Source of the DNA: Ctena decussata
Lineage: Eukaryota > Mollusca > Bivalvia > Lucinida > Lucinidae
Direction: 5' to 3'
Assembly: GCA_963989385.1 (NCBI GenBank)
Contig: OZ022506.1
Coordinates: 4,629,415-4,693,414, forward strand
DNA: 64,000 nt
In this document: positions 1 through 9,414 of the stretch, piece by piece
Layout of the letters: every line of letters begins with the position of its first letter
Position numbering within the stretch: the first letter of the stretch is position 1
Position numbers and translations under genes: made by a program
The notes under the pieces: model-generated
Seen by the model: only the letters and a program-made list of their open reading frames with translations
What the model was told of the DNA's origin: nothing
The model's database searches: none

Positions 1-89
1 GTCATGCCCTACATTTGTGTGAAGTTATTTCAAAATCCGTTGAGAAATGTAGGCAATAGAGCGATGACAAAGTTTTTCTAAAAATATGT

Positions 90-714
90 GATGACGTTGT
101 TTTCTCCATTATAACACTATGGGATTTTTTTCAAACGCTCAAGGGCAGTTAACTCCGTAGTCTGTGCTCCAATCCGGCCAAATTTCGAACTCATCCAAGC
201 TCTTATGTATGTCATCATTACCTGCAAGTATGATAAGGATCTAAGCAAAAACAGTTGAGAAAACGTGATGACGCCATTTTCCCCATTATAACCCTATGGG
301 ATTTTTTTCAAACGCTCAAGGGCAGCTAACTCCGTAGTCTGTGCTCGAATCGGGCCAAATTTCGAACTCATCCAAGCTCTTATGTATGTCACCATTACCT
401 GCAAGTATGATAAGGATCTAATCAAAAACAGTCGAGAAAATGTGATGACGCCGTTTTCCCCATTATAACCCTATGGGGGCTATCTGTTGCCATGGAAACC
501 AGAGTTCTGAGCTGATCTGCACCAAAACCTAATGCAGCCTTTCCCCCACCCCAATGATGCTTCAGATAAAATTTGATTGCAGTCAGCCCACTGGTTTCTG
601 AGATATTAATGTTTGACAGTGTTGACGCACCCACGCACCCACGCACGCACGGACGGACGACGGCTCGACTCCCATCCTATAAGCTCACCTCTGAGCCTTC
701 GGCTCAGGTGAGCT
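90..714. repeat. 177-bp tandem repeat leading into a hairpin-ended dispersed repeat
   Basis: The block starting GATGACG recurs at 90, 267 and 444, a period of 177 bp, with few mismatches between the first two full units. The third unit diverges after about 30 bp into a Gly-rich-looking tract and a GACG/CACG-rich stretch (about 625-665). It ends in a short hairpin: the arm at 682-697 (AGCTCACCTCTGAGCC) pairs with 701-714 across a 3-base loop. I infer a non-autonomous mobile repeat whose body was tandemly amplified; no coding capacity is seen. Bases 1-89 are not clearly part of the repeat and hold nothing I can identify. Confidence 0.75.
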
Positions 715-750
715 AAAAATTGAATAAATAAAATAAACATAGAGGCATAT

Positions 751-957
751 ACTCAGACCTCTAGATAAGAGGGAGTTTTTGGTGATAATTAGGGATAATT
801 TTTGTTAATTCTGCATAAAAACATATGTTGTGACCGCTCATCTGAACCGTCTCGTCGAGACGGTTCAGATGAGGGGTCACAACATATGGTTTCGATGAGA
901 AATAAAAAAAATTATCCTTAATTATCATCAAATACTCCCTCTTATCTAGAGCTCTGT
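751..957. mobile_element. Fold-back MITE with perfect palindromic core
   Basis: The two halves are reverse complements: CTCTAGATAAGAGGGAG near 758 answers CTCCCTCTTATCTAGAG near 940. The centre (841-869) is a perfect 14-bp arm pair around one base. The element has no ORF of its own. Its core motif (GACC...GAACCGTCTCG / CGAGACGGTTC...GGTC) recurs at 29337-29380, 60010-60065 and, diverged, at 63240-63290, which defines a family in this window. Confidence 0.8.
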
Positions 958-993
958 ATACTTTCATCTTAATTACATGTTTTAGGGCCTTAC

Positions 994-1106
994 CAAGTAT
1001 ATTTTCTATCCTGCAGAAAGAGTAGTCTTCTGGTGGTATGATGACATTGTAGGCATCAATAGCAGGTCGTGTGGTAGGCTTCTTCTTTGCCTGGTATGGT
1101 ACAACA
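994..1106 (-). CDS. Candidate internal exon of an unrecognised gene (minus strand)
   Basis: Read on the minus strand, a 3' splice site TTATTTTCAG precedes base 1106 and a 5' splice site GTAAGG follows base 994. They bound 113 nt that stay open. The encoded stretch begins VVPYQAKKKPTTRPAIDAYN and ends with PPEDYSFCRIENIL. Its composition is that of real protein, unlike the flanks, which are repeats: the fold-back element at 751-957 and a dispersed repeat at 1165-1275. I do not recognise the family, and no partner exons could be placed in the window. A chance ORF or an exon of a dead gene remains possible. Confidence 0.45.
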
Positions 1107-1164
1107 CTGAAAATAACATGTCCAGATGAAAGTATTGAATGACAATTCCAAGAAATTACTCCCT

Positions 1165-1275
1165 CAGGCCTTAAATAACTAGAGCAAGACTTAGTGAGCA
1201 GGGGCTCACGTATACCCCCGACCAGCGCCACCACCAAATGAAGCCACTGCCTAATGAAACCAATTTTGTACATGG
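1165..1275. repeat. Dispersed repeat, inverted copy of 39447-39545
   Basis: The tract containing GTGAGCAGGGGCTCACGTAT and CCCCCGACCAGCGCCACC is the reverse complement of sequence at 39490-39545. Two copies in opposite orientation 38 kb apart, one of them inside a NuMA intron, indicate a dispersed element. No coding capacity is seen. Confidence 0.65.
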
Positions 1276-2339
1276 TATGACCCTAGAAGTACACTTAGTT
1301 ATCTATCAAATGGTTCCATCAAAGTATATTACAAATATCAGCAAAGAGTGCCAACACTAAACTTTAATGTAAACATACAGGGCTTCTGTTAAGCAGACGC
1401 ACGGCGTAAATTACGTCCAGAAATCGCCTCCATACGTCCAAATTGAACTTCAAAGACGTACCGTGGACTTTTAAAATTTCCTCTGTACAGCCGAAATCGA
1501 TACCACAGACATCCGAATCTGTCATAAAACCCGCCCATTTTCAGCACCTAAAACGCCAATTTGTTTGCCAGGCGGCGCATGATAATTTCAAGTCAGGTGG
1601 TCCGGCGTACACCAATTTTCAGAAATTATATCATCCTCCAATAAACGATCTATCGGTATTACCTTTGACACACGTCCAATATGCTTTGTGATTCACCTGT
1701 TGACGCTTGTCAGAGAGAGCCATGACTAAGTATTTAGCTCCGCCTATTGTCCAATTGGAAATGATATATTACAGCGATAGCCTAAGCCCCTCCCTTATTT
1801 AGAATTGACATCGCCGGGTGTAAATTAAAGCGACCATGTAAGTTAACATGATTTGACAGTTTTATGTAATCTTTTGATCTTGGTGGCTGCTTTGATGCAC
1901 CACTGTCTGACTGTATAATACTAGCCCTTGCGGAAAAAATGAGGACGCCAAACTGAAGTGCAAAACTCTGTAAACTAATTATCAATCAATCCATTATTAC
2001 TGAAAAAGAAATAGTTTATTTCAGTACGTCGTAATTTTTCCAACTCCGGTAAATTTATATTGGCATTTTATCTCAATAACCTGCATATAAAATCAAACTA
2101 CCAAGTTATAAAATGTATCTTATCTTTTAATCAGAACATCTTTAGCTCTAAACATTTAGAGAAACAAGATAATGGTGACATCTGCCAATCCAAGCAAAGT
2201 GGTTCAAAACACCCATACCAGAACATTTCATCCTTTTTACCAAGATATCTCATTTGCTGTCTCAGTACCATTTCAGAACATTTTGGCTGCAGATGTACTG
2301 CAGCCATGCAGATATACTGCATTCATTAGTAAGTGTGCA
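1276..2339. other. No gene recognised
   Basis: Short open frames on both strands lack splice-site context and recognisable composition. Nothing beyond AT-rich sequence and a CCAATTGG motif near 1750 was seen. Confidence 0.5.
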
Positions 2340-2546
2340 CAGGGCTCTAGATAAGAAGTGTCTGACAATAATTTGGGATAATTTGTTAGCCTTCTCACTA
2401 AAAATATATGTCAAGGGTACTCAAGGTCAAAGGTACTCATTAGATTTGCTTGGTCAAGGGGAAATGAGTACCTTACCTATAACATATATTTTTGGTGAGA
2501 AATAAGAAAAATCATGCTCTGAATACTCCCCTTAACTAGAGCTCTG
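2340..2546. mobile_element. Fold-back element related to 751-957
   Basis: The ends CAGGGCTCTAGATAAG (2340) and CTTAACTAGAGCTCTG (2531-2546) are near inverted repeats and match the termini of the 751-957 element. The inner arms contain ATAATTTGGGATAATTTGTTAG and GGTGAGAAATAAGAAAAAT. The middle differs from the other copies, so this is a diverged or recombined member. Confidence 0.6.
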
Positions 2547-2801
2547 AAACTAAAGGTGAAAAAAAAAAGGAAAACAGAAAAAACAGCAATCTGAGTTCAA
2601 TTACTTTATGTCTTCCATAACTTTGACAGCCATTGCATGGGAAAAAAAAGTTGGACTTCCTAGATTTCCTGTGGGACTTCCAAATCTGAGAGGTAGGAAG
2701 TCTGGGACTTCCTGAATCTGAAAGTTAGTGGAAGCCCTGATCATATAAGTCTGTTTCCATGACCTTGGTCATCAGCAGCATGACCTTGGTCAGCAGCAGC
2801 A

Positions 2802-3076
2802 GCCGGGCCGGGTAGCGCAATCGGTAGGGCACCTGACTCGTAAGTCAGAGGTCCTGGGTTCGAATCCCGGTCCGGCCACATACTTTCGTTTCTCCTTCCG
2901 CTGATTCAAGAAGGGCAGTTGTCAGTTACTGGCGAAAGTATGTGCACTTAGTTCTGGTTAACCGCTTAGGAGTTCTAAGCCTGCCCAGGAATAGTGTGGT
3001 TAGGTTAACTGACCGTCCCGACATGACCTTAGTTGTTTACCGTGGATGTTAAGCATCAAATCAACCAACCAACCAA
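2802..3076 (+). mobile_element. tRNA-derived SINE, copy 1
   Basis: The head is tRNA-like, with a TAGCGCAATCGG A box and a GGGTTCGAATCCC B box (pol III internal promoter). It is followed by a conserved tRNA-unrelated body and an (AACC)n-type tail. A perfect 12-bp target duplication TCAGCAGCAGCA flanks it (2790-2801 and 3077-3088). It is about 275 bp, the same length as three other copies here. It is not a functional tRNA gene: the anticodon arm is irregular and a long body follows. Confidence 0.9.
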
Positions 3077-3088
3077 TCAGCAGCAGCA

Positions 3089-4467
3089 TCTAGATGATAT
3101 CATTACTAATCTGCATGACCACATAGAGGTAAACCTAGTTTATATATCAAAAGGTTTCATCGAAGGATATTTTAAACAACTTAACGCAAATTTCAAGTCT
3201 GTGACCTTGACCTTTGGTAAGCAACTATGAACTTAAATATACTTTAATATATAGGTCACACTGGTGGTGGTGGGGATCATGGGTATCTTTATAGGTCATT
3301 CACATTGGTGTTGGGGGGTGGGGGGGGGGGGGGTAGGGAAGGACCATTTTTTTGTCTTCAGCATCTAATTTTCAGGACCCTTTCCATGCTTTATAAATTA
3401 AGGCATTCGTCATCATCTCAATTAAGTCTCTCTCTGTGCTCCTGAAAAAAATGTTGTCTTCATTCAAAAAACGTTTAAAAAAACAGATTAGCCTCGAAAA
3501 CTAATGACATACATAGAAATCAATTAAACCTATGGGGAAGATCTCATAAAATAGTTAATATTTGGTCTGATACTTGTTCACAAACCTTGTCCCGGACATT
3601 TTAGGTTCAAAAAGTAGTTCTGACTCTAAGGACTAGTAAAATTAATAGAGCAATTTTTCAATAATATTGCAAAGCGGCCATTGTTACTTGGGCAACGGTT
3701 AGGCAAGTGCCCGTATGTAAACAAACTCTTGTTTGGAATTCTTTTCCGAACGAACAAAGACAAAACAAAAAAACAAACAAAAAAAAACACGATAACAGAT
3801 TTGATGCAGGTACTCGATGGTATTTTGCATGCATCTCATTTTCAAGTTTACATTATGCTGATTTCTATACAAGCGTGTATCTGAAAACGGTCGAAACTGT
3901 TATACGTAAAACCCTATACCATCCTACTTGTAACTTGTACTAAGGAGTTCCACCCTTGTTAGGGTCACCGTAGTTATACGTATTCTTCTGGAGTAAAGAG
4001 CTGACTAAAAACTTTTACAGTACGAGGCAGCATGCACCAGTCTGTATCTACCACTGAATGTCTTTAGTAATCAAAGGGCAGTTGAAATACACCGGGCAGC
4101 GTTCACGCGGCATTTTCATCACAAAGATTTAGCCTTCATAAGTATAGTCGCTCCATCCACCAGAATAATTGGATATGTGTTGTATTAAATGTTATACTGT
4201 AATTAGTAGCATAGGCAGAAGCACAAATCCGCACCACAAGAGATGAGTCCAGCACCGCAGGATTAAAAGGAGAAGAGAAGATCCAATGATGATCGCAGCA
4301 TCCTGTAGGCCCTCACTCTATAGCCCTCCTTGACAACTGTGATCCACATGCACTATCTCGACCAACAAAGTCCCAGCCATAATGGGTTACCCAACACCAT
4401 ATTTACACTAATTTACACTAACCCTCAACAGCTAAGAAGTTACAGCTCGACATACGCATAAGATCCT

Positions 4468-4469
<2 letters not shown>
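3089..4469. other. No gene recognised; low-complexity tracts
   Basis: Contains a G-rich run (about 3314-3333) and an A-rich tract near 3763-3787. The short ORFs found have no splice context and no recognisable composition. Confidence 0.5.

Positions 4470-4498
<29 letters not shown>
4470..4498. repeat. Poly(A) run, followed by a short direct repeat
   Basis: Nearly 30 consecutive A. It is followed by GTTGATGTATTAATAATCTA occurring twice (4501 and 4534), a 33-bp direct duplication. Confidence 0.85.
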
Positions 4499-4501
<3 letters not shown>

Positions 4502-4561
4502 TTGATGTATTAATAATCTAATATTATTATTCAGGTTGATGTATTAATAATCTAGTAGTAT

Positions 4562-5171
4562 TTATTGCAACGCATGCAACTGGTTGTACACTGGTTTAAC
4601 TATCCAATCATCAGGGCTCCATCCAGGTGCAAATTCTGGGGTAATCAAACGCCCCAATCCATTCAAAATACGACATATCATGTAGCCCCTCATCAAAGCT
4701 GCCTCATACAGAATGCCCAGAAGAGGGGCCACAACATATATATCCCCATAAACATCAAACCGCCGTATCTCCTGTACATCTCCAACCCTACCTAAGGCTG
4801 GACCCCTGAACCACAGAACATCTAATATCATTAAACACTGAGATTCCATGCAAGAGGAGAGCAAGGCCCTAAACTTAATCAATTTGTATACGACTTTAAC
4901 TAATGCTCAACTCCACAAGCAGACAGCACAGCTGTATAGGGATACGAATAACATCAGCACTTCAGCCATCTGCAAGTCATGGGCAAGGTATCCAGCGCAT
5001 CTCCCTAAAAGAATCCATGTTAAGGCTCCCCATCAGTGTACCTTCGGCGAGGATGCCCTGGTCAGGGGCCACAACACGTGCACATACCCCACTTAATCCC
5101 ACAAAACCCAAGAAATGCCACCCCATAAACACCCCCATGACCCACCCATGGCAGGAGTCCTGATACAGCCT
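4562..5171 (-). other. Possible 3' region of the LINE remnant or unrelated repeat
   Basis: Two stretches about 350 bp apart share GGGGCCACAACA followed by a CCCCATA- or CCCCACTT-like run (near 4727 and 5066), suggesting an old internal duplication. The minus-strand open frame at 4562-4882 resembles no family I know. It lies just downstream, on the minus strand, of the LINE fragment that ends at 5172, so it could be that element's 3' untranslated part. Confidence 0.3.
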
Positions 5172-5561
5172 CTAATTTGTTTCATTCAATAATGTGGTTC
5201 TTTTCAAGTGGAGCGCAAAGCATAGGTTCCTACTCAAGGTCTCCATTTCACTCTGGAACCCGTCCAGAAGCTCCTTACCAACAAAAGCGTCCAACACAGT
5301 GCAGTCCATGATAATGCGGCACAGCATCTCACTATCAGCTAGATACTGGTCCGCATGCTCCGGGACTACCCCAACCAGCAGCCTCTTCAACCCAGAGATA
5401 TACCCCACCCTAACAGAATGCAACAGGGAACAGTCAAGAAGAAAGTGCATCAGATCCTCAGGCGCGTTCTTACATAGGGGACACGTAGGAGACACGGTGG
5501 ATTTTTTATACTTCGAGCGATGCGACTGCAGAACATATGTATCAGTAAGCAGCCTACTCGG
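5172..5561 (-). pseudogene. Truncated non-LTR retrotransposon (LINE) C-terminus
   Basis: The minus strand encodes a YVLQSHRSKY segment, then a CPLC...H...C cysteine-histidine motif and a terminal LCFALHLKRT-like block. The same three blocks in the same order occur in the two LINE copies at 17009-18120 and 18530-19962 (YVLQSNRAKFNQ / YILQSNRATFNQ; HFLLKC / HFLGEC; LCYALHRKR). The motif is typical of the region after the reverse transcriptase in many LINEs. An in-frame TGA lies just upstream at about 5562 and no RT core is present, so this is a dead 3' fragment. The clade is not assigned. Confidence 0.75.
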
Positions 5562-5628
5562 TCATACTAAACGCCGCAAGGTACCGAAGGTTGCACGAGT
5601 TACCAAACGCATGACAGGGCGACACAAG

Positions 5629-5905
5629 GGCCTACTTCGCTTGGGGCTAAATCCGCGGCTATAGCCGCTGTTCCAATTAATTAGTCAGTTCCCACGTAAA
5701 GCATCTTCCAATCAAATGTTAGCGACCATTTTCGTCATCTTCCGACTAAATTTGATACATATTCACTGATTGGTCAAACTTTCTCATCCGGGTAGTTTTT
5801 GGCTATAGCCGCGGCCATTCTCAGATGTATGGTCCGAGCTATAGCCCCAACCGAACATCAGTAGCTCGGCTATAGCCGCGGAATTAGCCCCAAGCGAAGT
5901 AGGCC
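5629..5905. mobile_element. MITE with 39-bp terminal inverted repeats
   Basis: Bases 5629-5667 and 5867-5905 are reverse complements apart from one mismatch, starting GGCCTACTTCGCTTGGGGCT. Internal repeats of GGCTATAGCCGCGG (about 5808, and partly near 5838) suggest the TIR unit was multiplied. No ORF of note and no certain target duplication. Confidence 0.8.
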
Positions 5906-6059
5906 AAGGCTGGTAGGGCCTTCCAGTGAAACAGTGTTCATCAACTGTTCCGACCTGTGATAGAAGACTAACGCTGGTCGTCTCTGACAATATTAAGTCA
6001 GTTTTGGTTCTGTATGTATACAGAGCAAGGCTATCCATCCATCAGTATCCTTCAGTAAA

Positions 6060-6125
6060 TAGATAAATAAATAAATAAATTAATTAAGAAGAAAACACAC
6101 ACAAAAAAAAGAAAAAAAAAAGATA
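6060..6125. repeat. A-rich simple sequence
   Basis: (AAAT)n followed by AAAAAGAAAAA-type sequence. Confidence 0.8.
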
Positions 6126-6322
6126 GAAAAATACAACTACAGTGGAAATATCTACATCAGGCTTAACCGTTGTATTTAGCAGCTGTTTAACTTGAGGCCA
6201 CCGACTAAGAAGACTCACTGTTGTGGTTTTGTTAAGCTCGAAGTGCCGAATTCCCAGAAATAGTCCCTACAAAAGTGACAGAAAACTGAATCAAATAAAC
6301 GTTCAAGATGTTATAAATCGCA

Positions 6323-6327
6323 CATAC
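6323..6327 (+). repeat. 5-bp target site duplication, left (CATAC)
   Basis: CATAC immediately precedes the 5' LTR and is repeated at 16399-16403 immediately after the 3' LTR, as expected for Ty3/Gypsy integrases. Confidence 0.9.
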
Positions 6328-8471
6328 TGTAACGAAATGGATCTAATCGTCCACTATGTCGTCGAGATTATTTTAATCCTTTCAATCAGTAAGGCTACAG
6401 TGTTTAGGGTAACTGTGGTAATAAAACATTTACGGAAATTGTGGCTACGTTATGCATGGGTTGTTTGTGAATACCTCTCGTGGACAGCGTATTGCATGAT
6501 TTTAAGGTGAATACCTGCACGAGTCTTTTGATGGTGGAAAGCGTGTTGCATGATTTTAATGTGAGACGCAGAGTATTTATACGCCTATCTTTTAATGAAA
6601 AGTTAGACGTGGCTGTTTAATTCTTGATGGATGTTATATTGTTGTGTGCCCAGATTCTGTGTTAAGACCTAGAAGGGTAAGATTTTATTATATTTATTTA
6701 GAATAGTTTGGCTAAGAATGAAAAATGTGACTTCTGATTGATATGGTATGATTATATGTGTCGACTGATTTGATTTTGTTGGCAGTGATCAGGCTGCGCA
6801 TGTGTCGACCGATTTTGTTAGTAAGCATGCTGCGCATAATATTTGTATATTAGGAAGTTTTGTAAATTTCGGAAATAGTTTATATCACTGATGTTGGTTG
6901 CAATGGTGTGCGTCTATTTGACGTCCAGTGACGTCAGTTGCATTCATGTTATTCATGTGACGTCAGTTGCATTCATGTTATTGCGACGTCAGCACTTTTT
7001 ATATTAGTTTCACGTATACGTGGCCTATAGAAGTAGATTGATTTGTAATGGAACTAATTTATATACTCGTGACGTCAATTGACGCCATAGCATGCACCGC
7101 ATTAAGGTTTTTTTTCCATAAGTTATAATGGTAACATTTGGTCATCATGCGTTTGATTTGCCTTCATTAGACGGCGTCATATGGTACAACATCATTGATG
7201 TCATGATGTCAGATCAAACGTTATGATCCCAAATGTGTGAGAAACGCTTATTCAGCTATTATATTCTATGGCAAATGGTATTACGCTTAGTTTAAAGAAA
7301 TGAATTAATACATATGCGAGTTAATTTTTGGTAAATCAATTTAATGTAGATAGGTTATTGTCTAGATTACTCATGTTTTATGTGGGGTATGTCATGGTAA
7401 TGCCTGTTGACGTCAGTATACTTCTTGACAATGTTTGACGTCAGATCCTTCGACGCACATGCGTAGTAGGATCTACGTTTCTTCATTGGCGGAAGTGGTA
7501 AGCACACTTTTAGCTTTACATCGTGAGCGCGAGTCGTGTCTAGTGACACGGCTGGCGTGTGCACGTTATGCTCGGCATTCGCCGAGGGCGTTGTATGGTA
7601 TTTCCAAGACAGGCCCAGGTCTTACGTATTATTATTATGTAGTTACAATGTATTAAGTGTAAGTTCGTTATTTTTAGGCACATCAAGTCCGGCAGTCAGC
7701 TGTTAGGGCTTAGAGCCACGTCTCACCTGGAGATTCGATAAACGTCTCCAGGTTAATACCAACCCGGGTAGAGGCAGTTACAACGCCGTTTGTGCATGGT
7801 TCCCAAGCAGAGGCGGGAAGCACAAAATGTAGGCGGAAGTGGTTAGCACAGTTTTGCCAGATTCTGTGATAAGATCTGAAGGTCACATCAAGTGTGGGAC
7901 AGTGTTCGTCCACTAAAGGGTGTTAATATATATAGACTGGTCCCTGGTACGATCCAGGGAGCGACCAGTATAGAATCGTGCACGTTTTATTATAAGTTGG
8001 TGTTCCTCATGATATAAGGACTGGCCCATGACATGATCCAGGGAACGACGAATTGAAGTCTACCAACATAAGGCCTTGTTTTTTGTATGAGCTCAAACTA
8101 ACGTTTTTTTGTCCTTTGTGTTTTCCTTTAGTTCATGGCGCTGAGCCGAGTACGGTGTTGACGTCAGACGGTAATCTATTTGCGTATTGTACGCAAATCG
8201 ATTACAGATTTGAAACAAACACCTTACTTGGGCCAGCGACATGAACTGATATGTGTTGTATATTATTGTAATTGTGACAGTTGTAAATTGTATTGTTATA
8301 TATAGAATTTACATTATATATAAACTTAAAAAATTCTAACGTTGTTAGAGTTTCCTTGTTAGTGTATTACACTAGTAGATAACCCTTTAACCGGAAGTCA
8401 CCCTCCGCCGTCCTGGCGACGCATAAGGCTCTACACCCGTGTCGACCGAGTGTAAAACCTTCTGCGTAACA
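6328..8471 (+). repeat. 5' LTR (2,144 bp)
   Basis: A direct copy of 14253-16398. It begins TGTAACG, ends GTAACA and is unusually long. It carries six perfect TGACGTCA palindromes (6929, 6958, 7070, 7408, 7436, 8159), the consensus CRE bound by CREB/ATF-type bZIP factors. A TATATATA-rich stretch at about 8296-8330 could serve as core promoter. Short open frames inside it occur identically in both LTRs and are not supported as genes. Confidence 0.95.
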
Positions 8472-8489
8472 TGGTGTCATGAAGTAACG
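8472..8489 (+). promoter_or_regulatory. Candidate primer-binding site
   Basis: TGGTGTCATGAAG follows the 5' LTR directly. Its complement ends in CCA, as a tRNA 3' end must. Which tRNA is used was not determined. Confidence 0.65.
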
Positions 8490-9414
8490 GGATTTGACTT
8501 CTGGTTAATATCTGCCAGTGTAAGACATTGACAATATATACAGAATCTAGGCACAATTTTGTCAGACATTTTTTTTTTATTATTGACTATCTGATTGTTC
8601 TTTTCTAAGGTGACGTAAGGCTGTGAATTTTAGGGGAACAATTTTGCCACTAAATTCTTTGTAAATGTAACCTACACTCAATTAAGGTCAACTATCCTTA
8701 TTCCCTGCGTGATGAAGTGCGATAGCCCATGCATTAATTTGTGATAGAATGTAACAGGTTGCATATCTGAGTGGGGAAACTGAGGTATATAGACCTGAAT
8801 TGTCTTGGCACGGATGATACATATTTAGTTTTAAGGTCCGTTTGAGTACCTTGGCACTGCTGTTGCATGACAATCTGTTAGTTCATTAATTCAAACGTTT
8901 GTACGTAGTGTCGTAACCGTTACTGAGGTCCATTTTATGTCCTGATTTAGTAACGTAGGTCACTCGTAACGTTATATAATATCGTTACAATGAATTAAAC
9001 CTAATAGCGGAATCTTAAGTTTGATTTACCGTAGGTATCTTATAAGGTTTTGTAATGTAGGACGTACAGTTGTCATGTCAGTGTAAATACGTTGCGTTAC
9101 ATACGTTACGTTTGTATATCCGATACGCTAGATCAAGTTGGGCATAATTGTAATGTGGGTTATTTACGTCATCTAATTGTGTCATTTGAAAGTGAAAAGT
9201 AATTCTCGGCAAAGTCAACGTCAGTTTATGACGTCATTTCCGGTCTGTTATGAACGTAACTTTAATGGCTACGTCCAGATCGCGAGTATACTAATTAATC
9301 AACGTTTTAGTTGGATTAGTTTGTTATTATTATTGTTAACGTTTTAGTTAACGTGTGTGACTATAAGTGAACGTCGGTTTCAGTTAAGTTAACGTGAGAA
9401 TTACGTTAAGCGTC
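8490..9414 (+). other. Retrotransposon leader
   Basis: Non-coding stretch between primer-binding site and Gag-Pol start. It is expected to hold packaging and translation-control sequences; no specific element could be identified. Several in-frame stops rule out a longer Gag. Confidence 0.7.

Noticed and set aside
2802..2880. Functional tRNA gene
   Set aside because: A and B boxes are present, but the anticodon arm is irregular and the unit is part of a 275-bp repeated element with target duplications. The same applies at 26393, 33393 and 61180.
7367..7913. Small genes inside the LTR
   Set aside because: The open frames are present in both LTRs only because the LTRs are copies. There is no domain, and they overlap each other on both strands.
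9394..9414. Upstream GTG start for the Gag-Pol ORF
   Set aside because: Eukaryotic initiation here should use the ATG at 9415; the GTG only extends the open frame by seven codons.
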